The position numbers and the translations under genes were made by a program. Shown piece after piece: positions 47,941 to 60,900 of a stretch of 64,000 bases of DNA (position 1 is the stretch's first letter; every line of letters starts with the position of its first letter). The notes beneath the pieces were generated by a model, which worked only from the letters and a program-made list of their open reading frames with translations, was not told the origin of the DNA and did no database searches. The stretch is from contig JABWDB010000004.1 in the NCBI GenBank assembly GCA_019614645.1, positions 3,658,001-3,722,000 on the forward strand. The letters are read 5' to 3'. This stretch comes from Stratiolaelaps scimitus (taxonomy: Eukaryota > Arthropoda > Arachnida > Mesostigmata > Laelapidae).

Positions 47941-50490
47941 AATTTCTCACCGCTTAAGGACTATGGAGGATGGATGTGTATATTACGCTCTCCGTTAATA
48001 ATCGAATAGAGGCAGCTCGTGTCAAGCGGGATGGTGCGTATATAGCCTTGACCACTTGGAACCCTAAGAGTCTCTGGTACGAATCCCGCAGGACACGTAT
48101 GCTTTGAAGTAATGCAAAGCAGTTCCAGACCATTACATTCCATCCAAGTCAATACATTCAGCGTCAAAAACAAATAATAAATATAAGAAAAAGGCACTTT
48201 GTAGACATTCGATAGTGATTTCTATCTACATATATACTTACATTGTTGCAGTTTCATATACATTCAAAGCAGAGCAGTACATAAGAACGAACTTTTGAGT
48301 AATTATCCAGACAGCACTTCAGATCTCTTTCGTTCAGAGTATGCCAAGCCCGCGGAAATAGATCAGATCAGATGTAGGTCATAGAGTAGAACTCCCGAAC
48401 AAAACCAGTGTAATCAGGTGGTACCATGACAATTATATATTATACTGTCTATAAATGCTCATCAACTGTCTATTCACGATACGCCAGCCCACACGTACAA
48501 ATACGAGGGTCTTTCGCGTTGAGAATCACTTAAAACAGGATTCTATCCTTCAAAATAGGCTCATGTAGAGCCTATTGAAATTAACTTCCCGTCTGATTCA
48601 ATTGATCCTGCATCTCACACAGTGCTCCATTCATTTCGATGCCTCTCACAAGTTGAACTTTCAGACTGACCCATACCAATTGTTATCGGCAAGAATCGAC
48701 GGTGAAGCGAATATATTATAGAAAAAAAGATCATCACATACCGCATGTATGACACCCAATATAATATTTTTGCATATCAATATATGGTGATAACACAATA
48801 TACAATATAGCGATATGCAAAAAAATGCAGATATAATCTTCGCAATGCAAAATGAATCGCTCGAACTATTTATAGGCGTGTTTCCATCTCTCCTTCGGCC
48901 CACATTGCATTGCGCTTATGCATAGGACACCCCTTTGTAGGACGACTATCTACGCATTTGTATGTACTCAATGTGCTATTGTATAGCCTCAATAACAGCA
49001 ACACTCTGCTAGTTTTGATTCAGACTTATGAGACATACATTGCATATGCGTACAATCTGCAAAAGCAACGATTTTTCTCTCGCAACGCGTCGCAATAGTC
49101 GGACATTGAGTGCCGCCACCCTAATTCCGAATAGCATGATACATTCATGCATAAATCCAACAGTCGATGTCTCTAGCAGGTGTTCGCACATGACTATGTG
49201 ACAAATGCGTTTATGGCACCAGACCACAGGAAACCGAGAGGCTTCATGCCTCCATCCCCGTCCACTGCTAGCTCCAAAGGTTGGAGCAAAGGTAGGCACG
49301 CGATGAGGGTTCGTCGTCCGCCACAGCGAAACAGAAGAAGCTCGACATGGTGGGCCCTGCCAGACAGCTGACAGCGTTGCCTGAGACTGAAACTGCTATG
49401 ACGAAAACAACGATCCGGCTCGGCCCGGCAAAAGCCGCCACAATGAACCGACGCCTCGGGCTAGGCGGTAGTGGTTGCGGAGGCGGCGCCGGCAACGGCT
49501 GTGGATCTGTAGCTTGTATTCCGAGACATCCATCTACCTGATTAATGGGTGTTATGGCAGTCTACAACTGACGGCTTCCCTATTCAAGCAATCAACAATG
49601 CCAGTCTGACCCATTCCCATTGCAGACTGGCAAAGGAGCAACCGTCACACGAACACATCCTTCTCCAGGACAACGATGGCACATCGGGAAACACTAGCTA
49701 TTATAGGTACCTGGCGCGCAAACCGTGAGCATTTTTTTCTCCTCGCTGACTCATCATCCGCCACTCGGGTGTTTGTACATATTTCACGCCGGGTCAAGAT
49801 GATACAATCACCTTTATATTTGACAGATTGCTTTACATCAAATCGCCCAACTCGGCATGTGCTGCGCGGTGGAAGCGCGGCACTGCTCGAGAAAACAGCA
49901 ATGACATGTAACTTGCGCTAGTATAACTTGCACGTCAACCAATTCTCTGCTATAGCCTACTAGACGTGGCCCTAAACACGTGTACTTTAAACCTTGTTGT
50001 TTTTGCGCTAAAGCGTAGCCTGGCGAACCCGATCGTGGCTTGGAAGGTCCCTCAACATGAGTGCAACTTTAGCTGAGTCATGGTTGGAATATGTGCATAT
50101 ATATATAATCTTTATATTTTTTTAATCACTCCCAATCCCCCGTCGAGAACCGATGTCATATACATGATTATTTTTTAAATAGACAAACTAGAAGTGAAAA
50201 AAGTAGTTATCATTTTGATGGCCTTATGGCTTGAGTGGATCTGACGACGAAGGTCAGACCAAGCGCTAGTGGTGAAAGGCCTGCTTCTGACACAGTGTAG
50301 TACTATTTATGAGCAAAGTTACGGCTAATTAGGCCTATGAAGAGTAGTGACACGTGGTGGTTGTACGACCTGGAACATGCTCCAAGCTGCGGGTAGTTCA
50401 GGACGTGACCTAGAAAACTTTCATCATTAATTAATAGACATCTTTGTGACGTAAATTAGCACTTTTTCAATTGTAAATTTTCCGGATAGA
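47941..50490. other. Unassigned DNA with short hairpins
   Basis: Short stems occur at 48554-48576 (9-bp arms) and 49599-49632 (10-bp arms). A GC-rich patch lies at about 49240-49510. No gene is recognised. Confidence 0.55.
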
Positions 50491-50553
50491 CTCACACCCA
50501 GCATTTAACGTCCACGGTACTGCATCCGGCATTACTTCATGTGCACTCTTCCA

Positions 50554-50585
<32 letters not shown>
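50475..50585 (+). repeat. Dispersed repeat family 'TTTAACGTCCACGG', copy B, with (TA)n
   Basis: The core lies at 50503-50517, followed by ggtactgca and a ggcattac segment. A (TA)n tract begins at about 50559. Copy C has the same order (core, about 20-30 bases, then TA repeats), which suggests the TA tract belongs to the element. Confidence 0.7.
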
Positions 50586-50586
<1 letters not shown>

Positions 50587-51749
50587 GTATTTAACGATCA
50601 CTACACTCATTATCTGAACACATAACTTGTTGTTTCATTTAATATTTAAGTGATCGCTCTGTTTCGATGAGCACTCAATCCGTTTTCTTGTTGGAATAAA
50701 GCAGAAGGATAAAATTATTTAACACACCCTTACCGCGTTCAATGCCGTTGAAATGTAGCCAAATCTATGTAAAAAGCCGATACTTTGGGTCCGCAGTGAA
50801 TCTTAACCACATGGTACACGGGTTCCTATTCAGCAACCGTGCACTAATTTTGATACACATATCGATCAATTAGCTCGACGGCCTTAACCGATGTTAATTC
50901 TATTAGTGTCTTTACGCTGGAATAATACATCAGCTTAGCATAGTTTTTGCAGCGATCGATCGTTCCGCGTCCTGTCTTTCTGACAAGTAACTATTGTCTT
51001 TTGTCCAACGTACAGTGTACGGCATAGTCGTATTTCACGTAAACCACGAACCTGTTTCGACTATCCGCTTACTCAGGAGGTCGCCAACGTGCACTTGTTT
51101 GGAAGGGACGCCGCAAACTGCCCCCCGCCAAGGGGGTGTGACTAACTGACAATTTCACACTCTGCCGCGGTGTTCGTTCCGTGGCATTTGCTTTTGGATG
51201 GTAGGCTGTACGCGTCAGGATGCCCGATAGGGTAGAGGATGGTTATTCGATTCGTTTACCACTGCGACTACAAACGGGTGGCCCCGTATCGCTGCTTCTG
51301 CTCGACCGGTTAGATGTCTGTCTAAACTCGAGCTATGGCCGCCGCTGAATATCGAGCGATGACGATGGGTCAGACGCTCATAGGTTCAGCGGAAGCAGAC
51401 GCCTTGAGCGGCGCCCAAGCACTGCGACGCTGCGAGCTGCCCATCCTCAGTGGGTGGCTCAGTGCGGTTTCCGCAGGACGAAATGAAACAGGACGACTAT
51501 TTCAACACAGACGCCAGAGAGCGAAAGAGCAAATAAGACGACGCTCGATGCCTCAGCATGGGATCGATCGATACGCTAGGCTGAAAATAACAGGACAACA
51601 ACAACGGGCTGACCGACAAGCGTTCAGCGTTCGGGCGTGCTTATCGTAAATTGTGTTTGCTCAAGACCGACGAGCGTTGCTTTTACCGAAAGTGCGCGGG
51701 GATAGCATCTGCGAGAGAGTTTCTTATAAGAAAGTACGCACATGGATGA

Positions 51750-51794
<45 letters not shown>

Positions 51795-53004
51795 TACATA
51801 CATACATCTATGTGCTCCCGTTTGGGATTTGTGACAAGCATCTGTGTCGATCATCATCAGTAAGCATCACCGCGATATGCTTAATATTTTACCGCTGCGT
51901 CGAGCTATTAGCAATTATAAATAACACGTTTCGGTATATATATGTATATACATATATATATATATATATCTACATATATTATTGTAAATATGTATGTAGA
52001 TAGATTACGAGTAGTAACAGATCAGGACGAGCGTGCGAGTAGTAATGAAAGATTTACAATACAAGGACTCCTTTATGTCCTGGGGGGGAAGAGGATTACG
52101 AAAGAGGGCGTAGTGAACATATGCACGGGTGTGCAATTTACGTCGATTATTACTCCTGAAGATGAGGAATTTATCTATAACTTTCAGCCTAACGGAGATT
52201 ACGAAGCGTTCTGATATCGGTTGTCTCGGTGAAGTTCTTGGCTTTAACACAATTGACTCCTTACGGGCATTCATAGATCAATAGAGAAATCTACTTTCTA
52301 GAAAATAAGACAACGAAAGATAGCCTTTCAGATAGTGTGTGCCGAGCTGCTGCCCTGTCGACAGGTCGAACTTTGGGAGAGGGCGAACAATAACGGCCAG
52401 GTCGCGGATGGTCTGTTTTTTTGCGGATGGTCAACGGTAATCATGTCCCCTGGATAGTACGAGCGTACATTTAGGTACAGATATATAATTTCAATTTCAA
52501 CACACTTTGATACCACCTCAACAATAGCTCCCGAACACCATGACTATCACTATAACCGTGTAGTTGGAGGTCATCCGTATCCCGTTTGTAAGATACGCCT
52601 CCCGCAATAACTTTCACTTATGCAGCCTAGAAATGAGACGATGCTGGAAAACCGTATCAAATGCGTTAGAAAAACGAAGAAGCATATACAGTCGATGTTT
52701 TGTGTTCCACTGAGAAAAAGTGCCCAGTCCTGGGTCGTTTCCAACTTAGTGTTTCTCTTAGTGAAAACGGGTGGCTATGGAAAGACGAAAACATTGTCGT
52801 AACTTCGAGAGAGAATTAAATGACGAGGCACAACTGGGACAATCTAGAGCTTCTTCTAACTAATTTATTCATTTCTAAAAAGCATTTGAAACAAATGGTT
52901 TACTAGATGATTGTCGTTTAAATACGAGTTTTAAGTTCGCGAATCGTCGTTGTCAGTATGTCGGTGCTATGTAGACCTATGTCGAGAAGGCTTTGAAGGG
53001 ACGT
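50586..53004. other. Unassigned DNA
   Basis: A GC-rich part spans about 51120-51600. (TA)n tracts lie at 51759-51788 and 51935-51969. No gene is recognised. Confidence 0.55.
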
Positions 53005-53079
53005 AAGGTAAAAGTAAAGCTTTATTGGTTTATTAAAGGAACTGCAGTTTTTACAATGCTTAAGTTCTCTTATATGTCA
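53005..53079 (-). mobile_element. LINE-like 3' tail remnant, copy 2
   Basis: This is the second copy of the block at 1573-1646. On the minus strand it ends AATAAACCAATAAA followed by a TTTACC-type tail. Directly upstream on the minus strand lie open frames at 53140-53421 and 53422-53652, in one phase with a single stop between them. They could be decayed LINE coding sequence, but no reverse transcriptase motif is visible in them. Confidence 0.55.
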
Positions 53080-53652
53080 TCACACAGTATTCACTACAGT
53101 CATAGAACAGGTTCCGGTTCCGTAAACAAAAGCTGGTAGCTACCGGTGAATGAAGGGAATTTCAATATCACACAACATTAACAATGATCCTTCAAAAAAC
53201 TGCCGTTTACGTGGGCGTATAAGACATGTCATCGGGGGAGGTAAGTCTTGATGGCGCAAAATTGACAGGTTGATATTAGTTGGCCATCCTGCAGACACCG
53301 ATATATCGAACGTATCGCACCCGCATCGGCGCAGCTCGGACCTTCCATCTATTGGACATATACAAATATTATATGCCAGTCGTCTCCAGGCTTGTGTCTG
53401 TCTGACGATCTGTTGCCCCAATTAATCCCGGCTTTCAGTTGTACACTCAGTGATGATACCATAAGGGCTACGTACGTGACATGATATCAACGAGGGTGTA
53501 CGAACCTGTGTCCTGCAAAACCAGTTGAGGAAACTACGCCTACGCACGCAACGTACGTTAGGATCAATGATGTCGTCGCGATTCATGCTTCCCCCACACG
53601 TACCGGCGTGTACATGTAGAGGTGTTCGCTGCCAACGAGTCCCGCACTGCAC

Positions 53653-55672
53653 GTAGCTTCGGCCCAGCTAGAACGGCCCAGCTGTTGTTGACAAGGGGCG
53701 CTGGGGGTGGCGGAAACTAAGGTATCTGTCATTTATCTGCTTCCGTTCAACCGCTTGAAACGGTGGCGCGAAGGCTGGCTGAGGAAATCAAACACAAACC
53801 TGTGGCATTCAGCTATTAAAAATGGCGCACGCAAATATCAAAGCCCCTCCCAGCGATAGCATTCGGATACACAGAGTCGTTCGTATCGATTTCCTATAGG
53901 TGTGTTTCAAAGAGACGGATATTTCGTTCGCGAATCTGATTTTTCCGATTTTGTTTATCTCGTGAACAGTGCAAAATGTACAAAGACGTTTATCTACCGG
54001 TTGCGTGGTCGTCACAAACATTTTCTAATCGCGGGCGTTTTATAAGCGGATAGAGACTGTATTCCATTCGCTGAATGCCTGCTAGGGCGGACAAAATTAT
54101 GCTTAGTTGTTTTTCAATGAGGGCAAGCATTTTTTATCTTGACATTGATCTGTATATGAATGAGTGGAATAATTAGAGGCCCTTATGAACGCGAGCGTCA
54201 TCCCATCTATTCCTGAAATGCCTTTGCTTCGTTTAGCATCCAACCAAGTGTTCATATACAGAACACGTATGGTTTGAAGTGATTTGAAAGTATTTCCAAA
54301 GCATGGTCCAATAACAACATCTCGAGAGTAAAATGAAATGTTTATACGAAATTACAACTGCCACTTGTGTCGAAAAGCATCGAGGGGAGTGGACACGATT
54401 CTATCTATTTCAGTACACCCTGTGAGACATGGCTGGTTAGATCGCATTTAACTAAAAGGTCCCAAAACAGCGTCAGAAAGTGTCCCTCGTCCGGACGTTA
54501 CTCACATGCACGATTCACTATATTATTATTTGTCGGGATGGCCATTCGGTGTCCATTTATAAGACATTATAGAAACATTTATAGGTCAAGTTAGATTAAG
54601 TGGCTGCCTTCGCTAGAAGTTCTCTTTAGCCATGTGGCTCTAGCTCTAGTCCAAAAAGAACTGAACCGATTTTCACAATTATTCTCCATCCCTATTTCGC
54701 TGGTCTGTTTCACAGATATTTTCGATAGCTTCGATAGGTTTCTCCTGACGCAGAAAAAGGACACCAGATCGAAGTACAGACAAACCCCATTATGGTAATT
54801 CACTGCTGCCTCCAAACACCCCTTTCAGCGACCCTGAAGTAAAGGGTGTATCTCCATGGAAGGTTGTTGTCATTTGCTTATCAACGTCTCCGTCAATCCG
54901 TTGAACTATCCGCAGCATGACCTCACCAATCGTCGCAGAAAAATAACCTCAGATTGAGTATACCCACGTGGTCGTTTCTGCGGAACGCAGTGCTCGGGTG
55001 ATTCGACAGTATGTACTTACGATTCTTAAAGGCCTCCCGCTCTTATAGACAAATCACGTATGCGTCTCTCTACCGCTCGAACCGCTGCATAACGCAGGTT
55101 TCGATCAAGTGCAGTTACAAAAGCATTACCTTGCGAGATCCACATGAATCGTATGCGGGGCGGGGTACGACATATCCTTATCGTCGCGCGTTTGCGTAGG
55201 GACGAAGCTGGGCCACAGTACCGAGGCGTTCGTGGTCAGCACGAACAAGCCTATTATGTTCTAAACGGCGCCTCTCGAGCTCCACAAGAACGTTGTGTAC
55301 TTTATGGTAAGCTCACAATTTTGGCTAAACCCTTCATAGGAGGCCGAAAGCGCCCGTGCAGTCCTAAAAATTGTCGCTGCCGCCTCGCGAGCTCTTCACC
55401 GTCATCACTTAATCATTGACTTCGTCATTACTATCAGTCATTCGAGTCAAGGGCACCAGTTTGGAGTTGAAATACTTCTCAAGGTGTACCTCCCCGTTAC
55501 ACGTGGTCACAGCACCACTTCGAGGTATCACTTCTGCTTGCTCCTTCTGACTTCGAAAATGTCCAAAACATAATCTACGCACCACAGGCGTCCCCTCCGT
55601 GTTTCTCCAGCACCTCGTACATCATCCGTCTGAAATTACTCCGGCGAGTTCGTTCAAACAAACAGATTTGAG
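53653..55672. other. Unassigned DNA
   Basis: No gene is recognised. The minus-strand reading of about 54600-54790 (gaaaatcggttcag and surroundings) looks repeat-like, but I find no second copy in the window. Confidence 0.5.
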
Positions 55673-56241
55673 TCATATTTGAACGTGCCCGTGAAAGAAG
55701 TTACGAACGCCGAGTACTTCCTGATCTTTTCGCTGGTGGCTGCTGTCGGAAACCCTTCGGAGTGGAAATGACGTAGAAAATTTCAAAGACACGAAAATAT
55801 TGTCCCCACCGACGCCCTGGTCCCCTTCAATGTCAACAGGTTTCGACTCGATATGGTCAACTAGTAAGTCAAATATATCGCTTCTTTCCATCGCTAGGAG
55901 AGGTAGCGCTACTGAGTACAGTTCTCTCGCCCGCTGGGGCAATAACCGATGAATTTCTCCAGCTGTGGTTGCCGCACAAATCGCGCCTTTGGCGACCTTT
56001 GCTCAACTTTAAAACCGTCCATTGTAAGGGTGGAGAAGACATATCTAAGATTTACGAAGTGACCTTCCGGTATCACCTCGCAAAGGCTTTCACAGGCTCT
56101 CCAACAGCGGCGCAGTAACGCACCGACTTGATTCAGCTCGCGAGTATTCGAACTGATAGCGCGCTCCGGCGTATTCCGCCATATTTTAACCTTCGGCTCC
56201 TCAGCTACTGGACTCTTATTCAATTGCGCCAGTAATCACAC
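55673..56241 (-). pseudogene. Coding-like, frame-broken block of unknown origin
   Basis: Two minus-strand frames overlap and together look protein-like. The first, ending at 55909, includes LLRRCWRACESLCEVIPEGH and VRQPQLEKFIGYCPSGREN. The second, ending at 55673, includes LLVDHIESKPVDIEGDQGVG. They join by a single frame change near 55920-55940. Further minus-strand frames continue to about 55430. I cannot name the family. Composition and continuity suggest a degraded gene or element protein, but chance is not excluded. Confidence 0.25.
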
Positions 56242-58300
56242 GGCGGCTACAACTGAGTTGGCTGAGAGCCGTCACGGGTAACTAATGTATCCTGACTAGG
56301 ACTACCATTATGATAAGGATGAGAGTAGCAATTTTGTGATAATAATTAGAAAGTAAATTGCTTTCTTTCAAGATGCAACTGAAATTTCGTATATTTTTTA
56401 AACATACATGTTTGGCCTTCTTTAGAACACTACATGTTTAAGCGGCCAACCTTAAACAGGCTTTGGCTAGTTTTGCCATAAAGACTTAGACGTTCACTCC
56501 ACCCTGTTGCGTGTTTCCACAATCTAAACTCGCTCATGCCAGGTGGTTCCTGCTTGAAGAACAGGACATCTTTAGCTTCCGCTTCGTTGGCCGTTCGGGT
56601 CGACGCAGTGGCCTCCTTCTCAAGTCAACCGAATCCTAACGAGGCAATCTTTGTTTGACCACCATCACCGTAGAGGAGGACGGTGATAGAGTCTGAAGCG
56701 TCGCCAGCCGAAGCTGCTGAGTGGCTCAATCGTAAACCTTTTATGAAACTTTCGATGAATTGCCTCGAAACAGACGGCCCCCTTCTCGAGGCGACGATAG
56801 TCAACGGTAGCCTAGTAAGGGCTAAGCAGCCACAGAACATCCGAGCAAAATGGTGCGGCTCTATTTTCGAACGATGCCATCTACTGTCAGGCGTTCCCGT
56901 GCCAGTTACGCCACCACAAAAACGAGATCAGCAGAACTGACCTTGCAATCAGTTTGATTGCTCCTTTACGACGGTTTCAGGCAGGTGGTGACTGTATGAA
57001 GGGAACACCGAGTCCGGTGTTCGTAGTGTTATTGATCAAGTTTAGAAAGGTCTTTAACCAGTATTATTTAGCCTTATCTAGCAAGATATTAACGTTACAA
57101 GTATGCTTCGTCTCTAACAGGAAGACAAGTGCTATTACATTAAGGTAGACAAGATGTGGCCCTATGAAATACGACAGTACGGTAGAATAGGGAAATTCAA
57201 CGATATCGTTCGTTGTGACAATGAGTATGTCACTCAACGCTGTTTGACAAGTCGGTAACCCTTCAGAGCTTCCATTCGAAACTATGAGTTAGCTTCGACG
57301 CTAGCCCTATGAGTGCTGAGAAGCGTCTAGGGTTGAAGGGCTAGGGATCAATCGCCGACGAAGCAACTTTAGACGCCATCCTGCCTCGTATGCAACCAGA
57401 ACGACCCCGAGCTCGCACGAGCAGAGCTCAGAATAGAAAACTTCTCTAAGGACAAAAGGATGGAAGGAACTAAAACATCGCCTATTGCCATATCGCGTCT
57501 CCGAGTGGTGCCGTTTGACTTGGGCCACTGTTGCTTTAACGATCATCATAATATTGACCCTGATCCATTCGACGGGGAATAAATTCAACTTGCGAATCCT
57601 CGTTAGTTTGTTCTTTGTTCCCTTTGTAGAAGTGCCACGACTGCCTCATGCATATTCAGCATGGACACAATGAGATGTCTCCTCTCTGCTATTATAATAT
57701 ATTACGTTGCAGAACTCAGTGACGAGCCTGTGGAGGAACTTGGTAGAACTTCGTAATAGAAATGTCTGGGGAAAATGTATATCCGTGCAAATATAGCTAC
57801 CAACAGAGATCACACAGATAGATAGATCGATAGATATATACATAATATGTATCCATTATGTGAGCGATTCCGCGTACCGGTGTATTGATTTACTTTGTGT
57901 CTTGAGACGCGGACGACGTCGATGAACACATGAATAGGCTTAAACCCGTGCGCTTCAAGTGCTAAAAAGTATGCCCATATCATCCATGTTGAGATAGCTG
58001 GGATTGGATACGTGACATATGTTAAACATATGTCAAACACTTGAGATACCACAGACCTTCACCTTCGCGGCCCGACCAACCTCCGCACCCTCCTATGTAG
58101 ACTCTCGTTGGGACCACTCTCGTTCATAGTTTCGAACCTGTCATGAATCTCGGGCATAGCGAGTGGTGTGCTTCAACAAACAACATGTGGAAATATTGAA
58201 CAGAAACAGACACGTGCTCATCATAGCCAGGGTATAATCACGTTGTGTATGGTGACAGCCAAGCATCGAGTCTGCCTGCCAGCATATATGCAGTATTAAT
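56242..58300. other. Unassigned DNA
   Basis: Frames on both strands around 56560-56940 look protein-like but conflict with one another. A hairpin with 10-bp exact arms lies at 58013-58035. No gene is recognised. Confidence 0.5.
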
Positions 58301-58390
58301 AAATTCTCCAGGTTAACCTACAGCCAACATTTAACGTCCACGGTACTGATTTCGGCTACACACATATATATATATATGTATATATATTAT
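58300..58390 (+). repeat. Dispersed repeat family 'TTTAACGTCCACGG', copy C, with (TA)n
   Basis: The core lies at 58329-58343, preceded by cagccaac and followed by ggtactgatttcggct. A (TA)n tract starts at about 58363. It matches copy B in order and copy A in the bases before the core. Confidence 0.7.
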
Positions 58391-60290
58391 AAAGCATATA
58401 TATATGTTGTAGTAGTCTCCATGTACTAGTAAGTAGTAAAAAGGATGGCACTAGGAAAGCCACGAAAGCCGTGTACCCTACGCGCAATGCATTATAGTGC
58501 CTGTGTCGCTTCTCGAAGATCGCTGTCGTCGAAAAGCGCGATCTCGAAATCGTGTTGTTAATCATGTCGAACCTTTGGTAATTGCACGTATCGGAAAATT
58601 GACCATTTTCTTTACAAATTTGTTCCAAGCTTTTGCGCGTGCCCGGCTGCCGATGTAATGTAAATCCTGAATGCTGAATTTATATGGATATTATGCTATC
58701 GTTGTCGTATTGTCGTCAAACTCCAGTGGTTGATCCGAACAATTTATGAATTTCTGTAAAATGTACCCCTTTACGCGATATCTATAACGTCATAGAGGGA
58801 GTGTAATAATTTCGCTCGTTTGCGTCGAAAAGATCGGGCCATAAATCACCTATAGGCTATATCTAGGGACCCCTATCTGCATAAACATGCCCTTGCCTTA
58901 AAGATAGAAAGAGAGTGGTTATTTTTTGTTTGTTTTCTATGAAGGCAACTTAAGCGTCGAACCCGAGCATCGTGAACGGCTTGTCCTACGCGATGCGCAT
59001 AAAATATCGAGCGCGTCTTATTATAAGAAGTGCACCGCTGTAAGATCGGATTGGCGCCATGAGCCGTGGCTGACGAAACCTAGTATAACCAGCGTTACGG
59101 CACAAAAATCTACTCTGCCAAATAGTGACAAATAAATATATAACTATTTGAGATGCGTGGTTCCTGCGGCCGAAACGTATACCTCTGTTGGCATAAAAGG
59201 TGGGCAAACATTTTTTTGTGATACCTGCATAGTTCCAAACGGCAATACAATAATATTTTATCTATCCAGAAGGGCATGTTCACTACTTCTTTCAACGGAA
59301 ATTTTCCGTTCTTTGTCCCGACCAACTAATACTTTACTACGGAGTGTCATGCGAGTAATCAATGTATACAGGCAAATGAATGGTGAGGCTACTGGGGCAC
59401 ATAAGCACACCTAATGCTTACAACCATATGTAAGCACTCGTTATTTTATGATAATATTTCTTTCGGCGAAGCAGACCTATCTCCAGAGGACGGGATATGC
59501 GCAGCGTAGGTTTTCAGAGCATTCTGCTCGTTACAATCGGAAGTAGTGGCAGCGTCGCCAAACGTTGTGACTGTAAAAAAATCGGGCACCAGATGTCCGC
59601 CGATAAGTATCACATATGAAACGGCTTGACAGTACGTTCAAGCACAGTAGAAATCCTTCTTCTCGATGCTTTAGGATACCTTCTTGCTTCGCATCTGCAC
59701 GTACTCGTATGGGTCGTACACTCTGGCGTTACCTTTTCGGCTCTACAGAGTCGAGCCACTGTTTCCGGCAGCCTATTCCCGTTCGGGCAGTACAGAGTGA
59801 GTTTTTGGAGGCAACTTCAACACGTGTGAGGCTTAGGGGCAGGCTTTGGGCCTTTGTGGGTCGTGGGGCTCGATAACGGATAGGAAGTGAAAGGAATGGA
59901 GAATGATGTAGAAAATAACCAGCATTCTCCTGGTTGGAAAAACAGCTTCTATCTATATGCCTACACAGAGAGGGGAGCAAAGCTCGATAATGGACAAGCA
60001 ACTCGATAATGGAAGAGTCCCGACAAAGGACGAACCTGGGGCATCTGCTCATTCCAGCTCTCCTTATTTTTCGCAGCCTCGCGTTAGCCCACGTTTTTAA
60101 CCATCTCACCAAGCAAGATGAGGAAGATGAGATAGCGTTATCTCAACAGAAAGGAGACAAGAGTATCATAGTGTCATCGATAACATGGGCGCGAATATGT
60201 AATGACATTAGAAGCGCAACTTTTCAAGGGGTTCTTGCAACGTAGCAACCAGCTTCCTCAGCATCTTATGGACGAAGTGGGACGAAATCG
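58391..60290. other. Unassigned DNA
   Basis: Short stem aacggaaa/tttccgtt near 59300. No gene is recognised. Confidence 0.55.
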
Positions 60291-60900
60291 CCTGTCAACG
60301 ACGAGGACGCTGATGATTGGGTAGCGAGAGAGAGGGCCGTGTTGTAGCGCGTAGCAATAACCGGCGCATTTCTAAATGGTCAGTCGGGTACAACACGGAT
60401 ATTATATTGAAATTCCCGCCTGGGGTAGCGAAACCCCGTGCGCCGTCGACGGACGAAAGTACAGCACGCCAGCCGGAGGGAAAGAGAGAGAGAGAGAGAC
60501 AGGGAGGTGGGTTAAGGACAGAGTTATGGGGATATACAAAGCTGTGCCCCGTCGGTTTCCCCTGGAGACCGATATCCAGTGATCGGTGCAGAGGCCCTAC
60601 CAGCTCTCCTGGTTCAACGGCAACCCCTAACGGACCCCACACTCCGATTAAATTTGCATTGGCCGGCCGTCGACAGGCTCCCGGGGAGAGAGCCGGTACA
60701 GAGCCGGTCAGCAGGCAGGCGCTCAGTTACGATGAAAATGAAACTAAACGGACCGAGTAACATGAATAACATCCAGTAGTAGCAGCAGCAGCTGCTGCTG
60801 CTGTTGGGCGCGGGCGCCCGCGGAATCGTAGAAACAACGGCAGCGAACGCTTTAACAGCACCAGCAGCAGCAGAAATCTCCAGAGATTTGACATATACTT
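60291..60900. other. GC-rich patch with GA, CAG and CTG repeats
   Basis: A GA run lies at about 60484-60500. Frames are open on several strands (60317-60760 plus, 60295-60642 minus), as expected from few stop codons. It could be leader or promoter-proximal DNA of a gene outside the window; nothing proves this. Confidence 0.3.
60781..60822. repeat. CAG/CTG palindrome plus GC palindrome
   Basis: Positions 60781-60802 form a perfect 22-base palindrome made of CAG units meeting CTG units. Six bases later, 60809-60822 is a second perfect palindrome of 14 G and C bases. Confidence 0.92.

Noticed and set aside
55430..55560. GEVHLEK peptide suggesting an elongation-factor-like GTPase on the minus strand
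   Set aside because: Only a short peptide agrees; the surrounding residues do not follow the family.
60317..60760. 147-codon plus-strand frame in GC-rich DNA
   Set aside because: Frames are open on both strands here and it runs through a GA microsatellite, so it is a product of base composition.
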